The notes under the pieces are model-generated. The model was not told the DNA's origin. It worked only from the letters and a program-made list of their open reading frames with translations, and ran no database searches. The translations under genes and the position numbers were made by a program. Source: an uncultured Vampirovibrio sp. (lineage in GTDB: Bacteria; Cyanobacteriota; Vampirovibrionia; Gastranaerophilales; Gastranaerophilaceae). From it: a stretch of 64,000 nucleotides of DNA. The stretch spans positions 62,001 through 126,000 of the forward strand of contig CAJTXZ010000002.1 of the NCBI GenBank assembly GCA_910583725.1, in the 5' to 3' direction. Below, piece after piece: positions 26,308 to 34,401 of this stretch (its first letter is position 1; each line of letters opens with the position of its first letter).

Positions 26308-27471
26308 ATGAAAATAGGGATGCAGACAGGTTTTAGAACATCGTTCAGGGGGCACTATACATATAGCAAAACAAATGGTTATTTTGACTATGATGGTAAC
26401 ACAGCAGAAGTCCATAAAGCTCAAAAAGCAAGAAGTGCAAAAGTAGATGTTCCTAAGTATGATGTAGAATCTGATACTTTTGGCGTTAAAAAAATTGATT
26501 ATGTGACAAAAGGCAAGACTGCAGATATAAAAACAAACCCTATAGGTAGACAACATTTAAAAAACCTGTTTAAAAATTTATATTATTTAGACAAAGCAGG
26601 AATATACCATGATGAGCTTGACAGAGATCATATATTTTTTGCCGAAAATGGTGCTGTAGAGCTTGATTATTTTAGGCATTCGTATGATTTTATTAAAAAA
26701 CAAAATAAGCCACTGCTTAAAAAAACAGATTATTTATCTGCCATTAGAATGCCTGATTTTGCAATGCCATCAAATGCAATAAATTTTGAAACACTGTTTT
26801 TACCTAACTATATTGACGACATACGAGACCCAGTACAAAAAGATGATTTTATAAAGAATTATTTAAATGAAAAAAGCAATTACCATCAAAAACGTGTTGA
26901 TATGCTTTTAGGTAGAGGATTTGATCCATTAGATAAAACCGTGCAATATGAAACTATTCAAGGCGAAGTTTTCAAAAACCCAACAAGAAACGTAGTGAAT
27001 TATACAAAGTTAAAATCTGAATTATTCAAAAAACTGGATATCTTATACAATAGATACGAGACAGAATCGCCACAAGAGGATTTAGCCTATTTTGACTGTC
27101 TTGTTGATATTTTAAAACTTAGAAAAAACATCAAGATATCTTCTTTAAGCAGCCAAGATAAAAACGAAACCAAATATTTTGCATTTGAAGATGAAATACT
27201 TAATAAAATATTTAACGACTTTAGCAAAAAGACTCAAAGCCAGATTAGTCGTTATTATCAGGAAGACATAGATGCTATGTATGATGACGGACTAGAGCAC
27301 AGCCCTGAATATTGCACAGATGATGATGAATATACCCGCAAATATAAGACTAAAAGAAAATTCTTCTTAGATTTATATTCAGAAATAGACCCTGATAATA
27401 AAACAACAGAGGAAAATATTGCCATAATAGAGAATGCTAAAGCGATATTTAATGATGATTATTTTTGGTAA
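26308..27471 (+). CDS. lineage-specific protein with a kinase-like catalytic-loop resemblance
   Basis: 387 residues. The N-terminus has FRTSFRGHYTY, the same kind of F-x-G/R motif found at the start of nearby genes. Residues 88-122 (FKNLYYLDKAGIYHDELDRDH, then GAVELDYF) recall the HxDxxxxN...DFG layout of protein kinases. The HRD aspartate is Glu103, the Asn is His108 and DFG is DYF, so if related it is degenerate. The C-terminal half is acidic and helical (EDIDAMYDDGLEHSPEYCTDDDE). GAGGA lies about 11 bases before the ATG. It is a paralog of the preceding gene; no secretion signal is seen. Function unknown. Confidence 0.65.
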   Translation: MKIGMQTGFRTSFRGHYTYSKTNGYFDYDGNTAEVHKAQKARSAKVDVPKYDVESDTFGVKKIDYVTKGKTADIKTNPIGRQHLKNLFKNLYYLDKAGIYHDELDRDHIFFAENGAVELDYFRHSYDFIKKQNKPLLKKTDYLSAIRMPDFAMPSNAINFETLFLPNYIDDIRDPVQKDDFIKNYLNEKSNYHQKRVDMLLGRGFDPLDKTVQYETIQGEVFKNPTRNVVNYTKLKSELFKKLDILYNRYETESPQEDLAYFDCLVDILKLRKNIKISSLSSQDKNETKYFAFEDEILNKIFNDFSKKTQSQISRYYQEDIDAMYDDGLEHSPEYCTDDDEYTRKYKTKRKFFLDLYSEIDPDNKTTEENIAIIENAKAIFNDDYFW

Positions 27472-27501
27472 TTATACATTTTAAAGCTTACATATGAACA
27501 C

Positions 27502-27530
27502 TTGACAATAATTAGATATCTAACTATAAT
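27502..27530 (+). promoter_or_regulatory. consensus promoter of marR with a palindromic operator in the spacer
   Basis: Perfect TTGACA (27502-27507), 17 bases, perfect TATAAT (27525-27530). The spacer contains a perfect 12-base palindrome TTAGATATCTAA (27512-27523), the natural place for MarR autorepression. The ATG starts six bases after the -10 box, so the mRNA should be leaderless. Confidence 0.8.
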
Positions 27531-27536
27531 AAAAAC

Positions 27537-27950
27537 ATGAAAAAGGCATTATCTCTAATATCAAGAATAAGGGAAGTTGGCAATAGTTTTATTTTATCAA
27601 AGCTCAAAGAAATCGGATATGGGGAATTATCGCCATCCCATGGGGATATTCTTGTTGTTTTATATAAAACTGACAAAATAACAATGAAGGAAATTTCTGT
27701 ACAAATTCACAGAACAAAGGCAACAGTCAGTGTTTTAATTGACAAACTTGAAAAAACAGGGCTTGTAAAACGTGAAAAATCATTTGAAGATTCCAGGAAC
27801 ACCTTTATACTTTTAACAAAAGAAGGACAGGAATTAAAACCGCATTTTGAGAGGATTTCAAAGGAATTAAATGCAAAATTATATAAAGGCTTTTCCAAAG
27901 GAGAAGCAAAAATATTAGATGAATTATTAGAAAAAATGGCTGCAAATTAA
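27537..27950 (+). CDS. MarR-family transcriptional regulator
   Basis: 137 residues with the winged-helix MarR core: SHGDILVVLYKTDKITMKEI, the recognition helix region IHRTKATVSVLIDKLEKTGL, and the wing VKREKSFEDSRNTFILLT (the D-x-R signature is present). MarR dimers bind palindromes and release them on binding small phenolic or oxidised ligands. It probably represses itself through TTAGATATCTAA and the cupin gene through a similar site at 28016. No Shine-Dalgarno; the start codon is predicted to be the first transcribed bases. Confidence 0.9.
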   Translation: MKKALSLISRIREVGNSFILSKLKEIGYGELSPSHGDILVVLYKTDKITMKEISVQIHRTKATVSVLIDKLEKTGLVKREKSFEDSRNTFILLTKEGQELKPHFERISKELNAKLYKGFSKGEAKILDELLEKMAAN

Positions 27951-28015
27951 TATTTTGCGTATCACAAAAACGGTCAAAAGATATAGATATATAGTTATTA
28001 TTTTTTATATAAATA

Positions 28016-28029
28016 GTTAGATATCAAAC
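28016..28029 (+). promoter_or_regulatory. second MarR-type operator, before the cupin gene
   Basis: GTTAGATATCAAAC is a 14-base palindrome with one mismatched pair and shares the TTAGATATC core with the marR operator. It lies just before the ribosome site (AGAAGGAG) of the cupin gene. Confidence 0.6.
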
Positions 28030-28044
28030 AAGAAGGAGAATACC

Positions 28045-28422
28045 ATGTTAAATTACAAAACATTTAAATTTGGAACAATGAGTGATGTTTCAAAAAACGA
28101 GAACGGAAAAGTTTTTCTTCACAATGCCTTAGAATTAACGAGTGCAGAAATTTCAATTAACTGTGCACCTGAAGGGTTTAAAATTCCATTTAATCATAAA
28201 CACAAGCAAAATGAAGAGATTTATATTTTTCTTGACGGCGAGGGAATTTTAACAGTTGATGATGAACAAATAAAGGTTCAAGGAGGAAGTTGTGTCAAAG
28301 TATTGCCTGCCGCAGCAAGGAGAATTGAAAACATCGGCAAAAACAACCTGCAATTTATATGCATTCAGGCAAAAGAAGGTTCTATTGAGCAATTTGGCCT
28401 TGATGATGTAGAATTATGCTAG
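28045..28422 (+). CDS. cupin-fold protein
   Basis: 125 residues forming one conserved cupin barrel. The metal-binding motif is HKHKQNEEIYIFLDGEG (H, H, E), and a second motif region (CVKVLPAAARRIENI) lacks the usual late histidine. Cupins include metal-dependent dioxygenases, isomerases and ligand sensors; no substrate can be inferred. Its pairing with a MarR regulator and a shared operator sequence suggests induction by a small aromatic or oxidised compound. The ATG follows AGAAGGAG. Confidence 0.85.
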   Translation: MLNYKTFKFGTMSDVSKNENGKVFLHNALELTSAEISINCAPEGFKIPFNHKHKQNEEIYIFLDGEGILTVDDEQIKVQGGSCVKVLPAAARRIENIGKNNLQFICIQAKEGSIEQFGLDDVELC

Positions 28423-28544
28423 ATTAAATTTATCGCTTATTGCCAATATACAGCAATGAAAGCTGAATATGCCATGATGGCAAGTCTGCAGTAAATGTGA
28501 TAAATATTGTCCCAGACTGGTTTAGACTCATTAAAACACACCCG

Positions 28545-28563
28545 TCCTGCTTAAAATGCAGGA
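28545..28563. terminator. small hairpin between convergent genes
   Basis: TCCTGC-TTAAAAT-GCAGGA, six-base stem and seven-base loop, between the cupin gene and the convergent glycosyltransferase gene. No strong T-run flanks it; it may serve as a weak terminator for either strand. Confidence 0.3.
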
Positions 28564-28585
28564 GTTAAATATAAAACACCCGGGA

Positions 28586-29440
28586 CTATGACTGTGCCAG
28601 TTTTTGCCAGGCTTCTTCCGAGCCTATAACGGTAACTTCCTGACTGCAATCAGAAAGCCACCAGGCAACCTCACTAAAGGTGGAACCATAGGTTGCAATT
28701 AATTCTTTGCCTTTTGATAAAAGATACAATTCGGCAACATCCTGAATATTACTTGTATTATCAACCTTTTTATTCGGTATAGATATAATTCTATCCTTGA
28801 AGGTTTTAAGCATCATTTCGTAAATTTCCTGATCTGCACAGGCAAGCAAAAAATACGTGTCCTTATCGTATTTATTCATAGCATCAATAAACATATCAAT
28901 ATCATTATCTGCCCAGCGTTTCCAATATCTCCAAACAGCATCATGCCGTATATGAACAGATACAGAATTTTCTGGAATTTCAACACTGTCGAGAATTTGC
29001 TGCACAGGAAGAGATGGCTTTAGCGCTCTAAAATACGACAGAAAAGCATCGCGAAGAAACTGCGGGATTTCATTATACTTTAGGTCAATATACTTCATAT
29101 TGGCTTTCTTTGCCTCTTCTTTATTTATAAGCAAACACCATGTGTTCCCTTCACCATAATTATTATCGGTATATATATCGTAATTTATTTCGTTAAATCT
29201 CGGAAACAGTTTGAAGTCAAATAGCTCCTTGAACGTATTGGAAGCAGTGCTGCATAACGGCCAATGCAAATCAACAGTATAACCTTCAATATATTCATAA
29301 AAATGAAGATAGGTAAAAATTTGCTTTATTCTGTTTGAAATTCCGCTAACATGGGGAATAAAGATATTTAATACTCTTTCAGTTTTGCCATTTAGTTCTC
29401 TTTGGGTCCATAAAAGACTCTTTTGATTGTTCTCTGACAT
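28586..29440 (-). CDS. fucosyltransferase-like glycosyltransferase
   Basis: 284 residues. The motif SVSVHIRHDAVW corresponds to the HIRRxD nucleotide-sugar motif of alpha-1,6- and O-fucosyltransferases (NodZ/FUT8-type GT-B enzymes). ISIPNKK followed by DVAELYLLSKGKELIATYGS and TFSEVAWWL matches their C-terminal donor-binding part. The second Arg of HIRR is His here, so catalytic detail is uncertain. It would transfer a deoxyhexose or similar sugar from a GDP donor to a surface glycan. AAGGATAAGG precedes the ATG. No other glycan gene is adjacent. Confidence 0.65.
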   Translation of the reverse strand: MSENNQKSLLWTQRELNGKTERVLNIFIPHVSGISNRIKQIFTYLHFYEYIEGYTVDLHWPLCSTASNTFKELFDFKLFPRFNEINYDIYTDNNYGEGNTWCLLINKEEAKKANMKYIDLKYNEIPQFLRDAFLSYFRALKPSLPVQQILDSVEIPENSVSVHIRHDAVWRYWKRWADNDIDMFIDAMNKYDKDTYFLLACADQEIYEMMLKTFKDRIISIPNKKVDNTSNIQDVAELYLLSKGKELIATYGSTFSEVAWWLSDCSQEVTVIGSEEAWQKLAQS

Positions 29441-29728
29441 ACCTTATCCTTGACTTAATACAGACTCTATTATAAACATTGTCTAATTAACAGATACATT
29501 TGTCAAATAAATTTCGAAAAGCAAATGCATTCTACATAGCTGCAATGGCAAAAGATGGGGCATTAAAAATTCAAATTTCATAATTAAAAATACTCTGCAA
29601 AAAACGCAATAGTGTAATAGTTTTGCACTGCTTCTTTGGATATACAAAATGCAATAAATGTTCTTGATTCATATAATTAGGATTTAATTCAAATATTAAA
29701 ATAAACACAGAATGGACACAATAGAAAT

Positions 29729-29762
29729 TAAAAATCCCTGAAATTAAGGATATATCAGGGAT
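29729..29762 (-). terminator. rho-independent terminator of the NTF2-like gene
   Basis: On the minus strand an eight-base stem ATCCCTGA/TCAGGGAT (29755-29762 with 29734-29741) with a 13-base loop is followed by a TTTTTAATTT run. It lies about 170 bases after the stop of the gene ending at 29935. Confidence 0.55.
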
Positions 29763-29927
29763 AGAAGTAATGTCGATAAGGTTACTAGTTTTAAACCTTT
29801 TGACAAAAAGAATGTGTTACAAAAGAATCCTGTAAGCAACATCTATCAGAGAATTGTGTTAGTCATGAAAGAGTCAACACAGGAATACTATAATATGAGA
29901 ATGTCACTTGGTTTAGAATATAGGTAG
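29748..29927 (+). pseudogene. possible 3' remnant of a gene
   Basis: A 59-codon frame ending at TAG 29925-29927 with a protein-like composition (DKVTSFKPFDKKNVLQKNP, then RIVLVMKESTQEYYNMRMSL). It has no start codon or ribosome site and is closed by a stop at 29745. It could be the tail of a lost gene. The rest of 29441-29934 shows nothing else. Confidence 0.35.
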
Positions 29928-29934
29928 TCTATAC

Positions 29935-30324
29935 TTATCCTGGTTCAGGTGAATAATGAATATGAGTTATTTTAAATTCGTTATTTTGTAATACCAAAAA
30001 TTGAGACTCTCTTCCTTTTGTATGTATTTTTTCACCCGTATTAGCAGATACAGCATAAAAATCCCAACAAAACTTAACTAAGGCTGTATTGCCATATATT
30101 ACGTATTTCAAGTCTTTGATTACTAAATTACGTTTTGAAAACATTCCACCCATTATGGTCTTATAAAAATGTTCAATAATATCGTTATAAGAATATTCAT
30201 AGCCCAATGGATGAATAAAGGAAACTTCACCTTTCCAATCCCATATTTCTTTTGCTATCTCTAAATCACATTGGTTGATAGATTTCACATATTTTTCAAG
30301 TAAATTGTTAATTTTTGTATCCAT
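29935..30324 (-). CDS. NTF2-like / SnoaL-family protein
   Basis: 129 residues with the cone-shaped NTF2 fold pattern. N-terminal helices come first (INNLLEKYVKSINQCDLEIA), then the strand pair around VSFIHPLGYEYSYNDIIEHF. Long strands follow (LKYVIYGNTALVKFCWDF, GRESQFLVLQNNEFKITHIH). This superfamily includes small isomerases, polyketide cyclases and ketosteroid-type enzymes as well as non-catalytic binders. The substrate cannot be told. AAAGGG precedes the ATG by nine bases. The gene is single, between its terminator and tRNA-Leu. Confidence 0.75.
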   Translation of the reverse strand: MDTKINNLLEKYVKSINQCDLEIAKEIWDWKGEVSFIHPLGYEYSYNDIIEHFYKTIMGGMFSKRNLVIKDLKYVIYGNTALVKFCWDFYAVSANTGEKIHTKGRESQFLVLQNNEFKITHIHYSPEPG

Positions 30325-30386
30325 CTAATGACCCTTTAATTAATATAACCAGCAAAACAAGCTTGAATATTGGAATATAGAAAATT

Positions 30387-30467
30387 TGTCGAAGACGGGA
30401 CTTGAACCCGTACAGATTGCTCCACACGCCCCTCAAACGTGCGCGTCTACCATTCCGCCACTCCGAC
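30387..30467 (-). tRNA. tRNA-Leu (anticodon GAG)
   Basis: Cloverleaf read on the minus strand. The acceptor stem GTCGGAG pairs with CTTCGAC (one G-T pair) and the discriminator is A. The D arm contains GGTAGACG. The anticodon stem CACGT/GCGTG encloses loop TTGAGGG, giving anticodon GAG (codons CTC/CTT). A 13-base variable arm is followed by T arm ACGGG-TTCAAGT-CCCGT. The 3' CCA is not encoded. Confidence 0.95.
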
Positions 30468-30538
30468 AAATATTCAATTTTCAAGTTTAATTTGATTTTA
30501 TCATGAAATGATTAAAAACAAAATAGCATAATTTAGTT

Positions 30539-31798
30539 TTAATCTTCATATTTTTTAAATAAAAGAGATGCATTGTGGCCGCCAAAACCAAAAGAATTTG
30601 TAAGAGCATATTTAATATCAGCCTTTTGAGGCTTATGCGGAACATAATTCAGATTTGCAACATGCTCATCCTGGTTATCAAGATTGATAGTAGGCGGGAT
30701 AATACCCTCTCTTAATGCCATAATACAAACAATAGACTCAGCTGCACCCGTTGCGCCAAGCATATGTCCATGCATACTTTTTGTTGATGAAACCTTTAAA
30801 TCAGGGTTTTCGTCAAGGTCGCCAAAAATTCTTGCAATAGCCTTTGATTCAGCTGCATCGCCAAGACCAGTGGAAGTTCCATGAGAATTTACATATCCTA
30901 CCTCTTTAGGGTCAATTTGAGCGTCCTCTACTGCAAGTTTCATCGCCATAGCAGCACCATCGCCACTGGGGTCAGGAGCAACGATATCGTATGCGTCAGC
31001 AGTTTGGCCATAGCCAACAATCTCGGCATAAATTTTGGCGCCACGTTTTTTAGCGTGCTCTAATTCTTCCAATATCAATATTGCAGAACCTTCTGACATT
31101 ACAAAACCATCTCTGTCTTTATCATAAGGTCTTGATGCTTTCTTTGGTTCATCATTTCTTTTTGAAAGAGTTCTTGCTGATGTGAAAGCACCTATACCTA
31201 ATCTTGTTATTACAGCTTCGGCTCCGCCTGCTATAATAACATCAGCATCATTATATTGAATACTTCTGAATGCGTCACCAATACAATGTGCAGAGGTTGC
31301 ACATGCCGTAACAATTGCCTTATTCAAGCCCTTAGCACCGTATTTCATAGAAATTCGGCCGGCACCCATATCGGAAATTATCATAGGAACAGTAAAAGGC
31401 GAACATTTTGAAGGCCCTCTGTCAATTATAGTATGGTGCTGTTTTTCAAAGGTGTCAAAACCGCCGGCAGCAGAGCCTACTATAACGCCAAAACGATAGG
31501 CATCTACATTATCTGTTGATACGCTTGAATCCTGAACTGCTTCCTCAGCAGCAGTGAGTGCAAACTGGGTGTATCTATCCATTCTTCTTGATTCTTTAGC
31601 ATCAAGCTTGCTGATTTTATCAAAATCTTTGATTTCACCAGCAATATGGACAGTGTGACCATCAAGCGGAATGTTTTCTATTGTAGAAATGCCGCTTTTG
31701 CCTTCAAGCAGACTATTCCAAAAATTCTTAGTACCAACACCAACAGGAGAAATTATCCCCATTCCGGTAATTACCACTCGTCTTTTATTTGTGTTCAT
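30539..31798 (-). CDS. fabF: beta-ketoacyl-ACP synthase II
   Basis: Condensing enzyme that elongates acyl-ACP with malonyl-ACP in type II fatty acid synthesis. At 419 residues it is full length. The catalytic Cys166 sits in TACATSAHCIG, the two active-site histidines in NSHGTSTGLGD (about 306) and MHGHMLGA (about 343), and the FGFGGHN glycine loop is near the C-terminus. The gene lies 144 bases downstream of acpP on the same strand, the usual acpP-fabF order, and is probably driven by the acpP promoter at 32225. Its own ATG has GAGGAA somewhat far upstream (about 12 bases). Confidence 0.97.
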   Translation of the reverse strand: MNTNKRRVVITGMGIISPVGVGTKNFWNSLLEGKSGISTIENIPLDGHTVHIAGEIKDFDKISKLDAKESRRMDRYTQFALTAAEEAVQDSSVSTDNVDAYRFGVIVGSAAGGFDTFEKQHHTIIDRGPSKCSPFTVPMIISDMGAGRISMKYGAKGLNKAIVTACATSAHCIGDAFRSIQYNDADVIIAGGAEAVITRLGIGAFTSARTLSKRNDEPKKASRPYDKDRDGFVMSEGSAILILEELEHAKKRGAKIYAEIVGYGQTADAYDIVAPDPSGDGAAMAMKLAVEDAQIDPKEVGYVNSHGTSTGLGDAAESKAIARIFGDLDENPDLKVSSTKSMHGHMLGATGAAESIVCIMALREGIIPPTINLDNQDEHVANLNYVPHKPQKADIKYALTNSFGFGGHNASLLFKKYED

Positions 31799-31942
31799 TT
31801 TAATAAAATTTCCTCTTTGATAAATTGTTGAGATGCAAAAACTATAACATTAACCGATAAATAAGGGAAAATCCTACATTTATAAATATTTAAGAGCAGG
31901 ATGTTCCCAAATAAACCTTAATGCTGTATTCAGGCATCTATT

Positions 31943-32176
31943 TTAGTTAAGATGAGCGTCGATATAATCAACAGCATCTTGTACTGTAGCAATCTTTTCA
32001 GCTTCTTCGTCAGGAATTTCGCATCCGAATTCTTCTTCAAAAGCCATAACTAATTCAACAGTATCTAATGAATCAGCGCCTAAATCGTTTGTAAAGCTTG
32101 CTTGCGGAGTTACAAGATTTTCATCAACGCTCAGCTGATCAACTACTACTTTTTTTACTCTTTCTAATGTGCTCAT
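31943..32176 (-). CDS. acpP: acyl carrier protein
   Basis: 77 residues, acidic, with the phosphopantetheine attachment Ser36 in LGADSLDTVELVM. It carries acyl chains for fatty acid and lipid A synthesis (partners here: AcpS, FabF, FabZ, LpxA, LpxD). GAGGTAAAGG is placed well before the ATG, and a strong promoter lies 48 bases upstream. First gene of the acpP-fabF unit. Confidence 0.97.
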   Translation of the reverse strand: MSTLERVKKVVVDQLSVDENLVTPQASFTNDLGADSLDTVELVMAFEEEFGCEIPDEEAEKIATVQDAVDYIDAHLN

Positions 32177-32224
32177 TTTTGCCTTTACCTCATTAAAATT
32201 AAATAATACTAACTAACATAACCG

Positions 32225-32253
32225 ATTATACTAAGCACAAGATAAATTTGCAA
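32225..32253 (-). promoter_or_regulatory. promoter of acpP-fabF
   Basis: Minus strand TTGCAA (32248-32253), 17 bases, TATAAT (32225-32230). The leader is about 41 bases and carries a good Shine-Dalgarno. Confidence 0.7.
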
Positions 32254-32305
32254 ATTATGAAGCTGCGCTAAGACAAAATGTATACAATTTGTAATATATT
32301 AAGAT

Positions 32306-32333
32306 AAAAAATGCGGGCATTTTACTGCCCGCA
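32306..32333 (-). terminator. rho-independent terminator of the SLH-protein gene
   Basis: On the minus strand TGCGGGCA-GTAAAA-TGCCCGCA (32312-32333) is followed by TTTTTTA. An eight-base GC-rich stem with a six-base loop, 24 bases after the stop codon. Confidence 0.85.
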
Positions 32334-32356
32334 AATTCGATTAATGAAGATTTATA

Positions 32357-33637
32357 TTATAAATCTTCATTAATACTTACATCATCCAACAGCTTAATGT
32401 AAACTGTCTCGCCTGCTCTTGCAGAATAATTAACGCCTTTTGTTACAAGACCGCCGATAAAACCGGCGCCAGCGCCAACAGGAGCACCAATTGCAAGGCC
32501 TGTGCCAAGTTCATCACAAGGTATGCCAACACCAACACCGGCACCGGTACCAAGAACAGCACCGCCAAGAGTGTATGCGCCGATTTTTTTCCATGGATTT
32601 TCTTTTAGATATCCATCTCTGTCATTGTAAACATAGCCGTTTAAATCAGTTGCCCTGCCGTCAGGAAGTTCCATTCTGCTGAATTTAACCTTAACTTCGC
32701 CGTTTTTGTTAAACCATTTCGGGTCAATTTTATCTTCTACTGTTGCATATAATTTTGTATTTGCAGGGATAACGGTTGTGCCTTCATCTGTTACAACATC
32801 ATTTCTAACGGTAAATACTACATTATCACCTTCTTGTGATTTTTTAGATTTATATGCTTCGTAAAATTCCGCTTTAATAATATTGCCTTGTGAAATGATT
32901 TTTCTAACATTGGTAACGGTTACAATATTTGAATCAGCATCTTTGTGTATACTTAAATGTTCTGTGCCAAGTACTTTTTCACTGGTTGTTTCAGGCGCAA
33001 CATATTCTTCTTTTACCATATTCATAGTTTTGCTTAATTTTGCAAGTAAAACTGCAGTTTCAGCTCTTGTAATATCCCTGTTGGGTTCAAATTTCAAGCT
33101 GTCAGGGTGATTTACATAAAGCCCGAGTTTAACTGCCTTTTGGTAAGGCAATTCAGCCCATTCAGGGATTAATTTTGTATCTTCAAAATCAGAAAGTACA
33201 GAATCATCAGCATAGATATTTTTTGTAATATGGCTCATAACTGATGTTACTTCTGCTTTTGTCATTTTGTTTTGAGGTTTGAATGTCTTATCAGGATAAC
33301 CGTATACCAGGCCTAATTCTTCTGATTTCATGATTGCGTCATAATTTTCAGTAAAATTATCTATATCTGCATATGGATTTTCAACCGTGATATTTAAATT
33401 GTCATGCCCTAAAACTTTTGTTAACATTTTAACAAAATCACCCCTTTTTACAGGATTTTCAGGGTTGAAATTATTGTTTTCATCAAGCTGCATAACATTT
33501 TTTGAAACCATATCAACGATTTCGGAATTTGCCCAATAGTTTTCAGATACATCGCTTATTTCGGCAGCAAACACCTGCGATGAAGTCATTAAACCAAAGA
33601 GGGCAAAAATAGCAAATAAATTTCTTAAGATTTTCAT
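32357..33637 (-). CDS. SLH-domain surface protein with glycine-zipper tail
   Basis: 426 residues: signal peptide (cut after SSQVFAA, about residue 25), then three S-layer-homology repeats (about 27-215; FNPENPVKRGDFVKMLTKVL, FKPQNKMTKAEVTSVMSHI, FEPNRDITRAETAVLLAKL). A beta-rich domain (230-350) follows, and a glycine-rich membrane-active-looking stretch (GVGIPCDELGTGLAIGAPVG, then AGAGFIGG) near 370-405. SLH domains bind peptidoglycan-linked polymers. In Cyanobacteria they anchor outer-membrane porins to the wall, but here there is no OprB-type barrel. It probably ties the outer membrane or a surface layer to peptidoglycan. GAAGG precedes the ATG. Confidence 0.82.
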   Translation of the reverse strand: MKILRNLFAIFALFGLMTSSQVFAAEISDVSENYWANSEIVDMVSKNVMQLDENNNFNPENPVKRGDFVKMLTKVLGHDNLNITVENPYADIDNFTENYDAIMKSEELGLVYGYPDKTFKPQNKMTKAEVTSVMSHITKNIYADDSVLSDFEDTKLIPEWAELPYQKAVKLGLYVNHPDSLKFEPNRDITRAETAVLLAKLSKTMNMVKEEYVAPETTSEKVLGTEHLSIHKDADSNIVTVTNVRKIISQGNIIKAEFYEAYKSKKSQEGDNVVFTVRNDVVTDEGTTVIPANTKLYATVEDKIDPKWFNKNGEVKVKFSRMELPDGRATDLNGYVYNDRDGYLKENPWKKIGAYTLGGAVLGTGAGVGVGIPCDELGTGLAIGAPVGAGAGFIGGLVTKGVNYSARAGETVYIKLLDDVSINEDL

Positions 33638-33723
33638 ACTCTACCTTCACTCCCAGTTTTAATAATATCTAACTTTATATAATAAAATATTATTACAAAA
33701 AGCAGGTTTGTGCAAATTTGTAA

Positions 33724-33758
33724 ATAAAAATACCCCTGCATTTATAAAAGCAAGGGTA
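33724..33758 (-). terminator. rho-independent terminator of the yggS-sepF unit
   Basis: Minus strand TACCCTTGC-N10-GCAGGGGTA stem (33731-33758, one mismatch) followed by TTTTTATTTA. It lies about 95 bases after the sepF stop. Confidence 0.75.
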
Positions 33759-33853
33759 TATTATTCTCCTAAATTCCATAAACTCCGCTATTATGTTTTT
33801 AATTACGACATACTTTCAGCCAAAGGGAGTTCTCTCAAACTCGTTATTATTCT

Positions 33854-34381
33854 CTAATTTGATTGAGGCGCATTCCAAAGCGCATCTCTTGTTAATTTTG
33901 AGCTTACCATTTCCTGAGATAAATTAATATTATCAGGAGTAAATATAAATACACATTCGCCGATTTTTCTCTGGTCACCGCCAAGGGCGTATGTGCAGCC
34001 GCATAAGAAATCAACAACTCTTTGTGACTGTTCTCTATCTAAAAGTTGAAGGTTAAGGATAACTGTTTTCTTTTCTTTAAGCGCTTCTGCTATTTGCTTT
34101 GATTCATTATAAGACCTTGGTTCAAATACAATAACTTCATAACCTCTGGAATCGCCCTCATATCCTCTTGAGGGCATTGAAATAACTTTTCTTTCATTTC
34201 TGTATGCTGGCATAGGTGCTTGTTTAAACTCCGGCGCTAGTGCAACATTTCTGTCTGTAGCATAATCTGTATCAAAATTATCATCTAAACTTGCAAACGG
34301 GTCATCCCTGTCTGTTCCGCTTTCAAATGGTGATGTTAAAAATTTAACTATGGAATTTATTGTGTTTGAAACTCCGGTCAA
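33854..34381 (-). CDS. sepF: cell division protein SepF
   Basis: 175 residues. A membrane-targeting N-terminus (VSNTINSIVKFLTSPFE) is joined by a disordered linker (20-75) to the SepF/DUF552 core (EVIVFEPRSYNESKQIAEAL, VILNLQLLDREQSQRVVDFL, CGCTYALGGDQRKIGECVFI). SepF polymerises into rings and tethers FtsZ to the membrane in Gram-positives and Cyanobacteria. Its presence supports a cyanobacterial-type divisome. The start is TTG 34381, with AGGAGG eight bases upstream, so this unusual start is well supported. It is downstream of yggS in the same operon, a common pairing. Confidence 0.93.
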   Translation of the reverse strand: MTGVSNTINSIVKFLTSPFESGTDRDDPFASLDDNFDTDYATDRNVALAPEFKQAPMPAYRNERKVISMPSRGYEGDSRGYEVIVFEPRSYNESKQIAEALKEKKTVILNLQLLDREQSQRVVDFLCGCTYALGGDQRKIGECVFIFTPDNINLSQEMVSSKLTRDALWNAPQSN

Positions 34382-34401
34382 CGCCTTATCCTCCTAATTT
34401 T

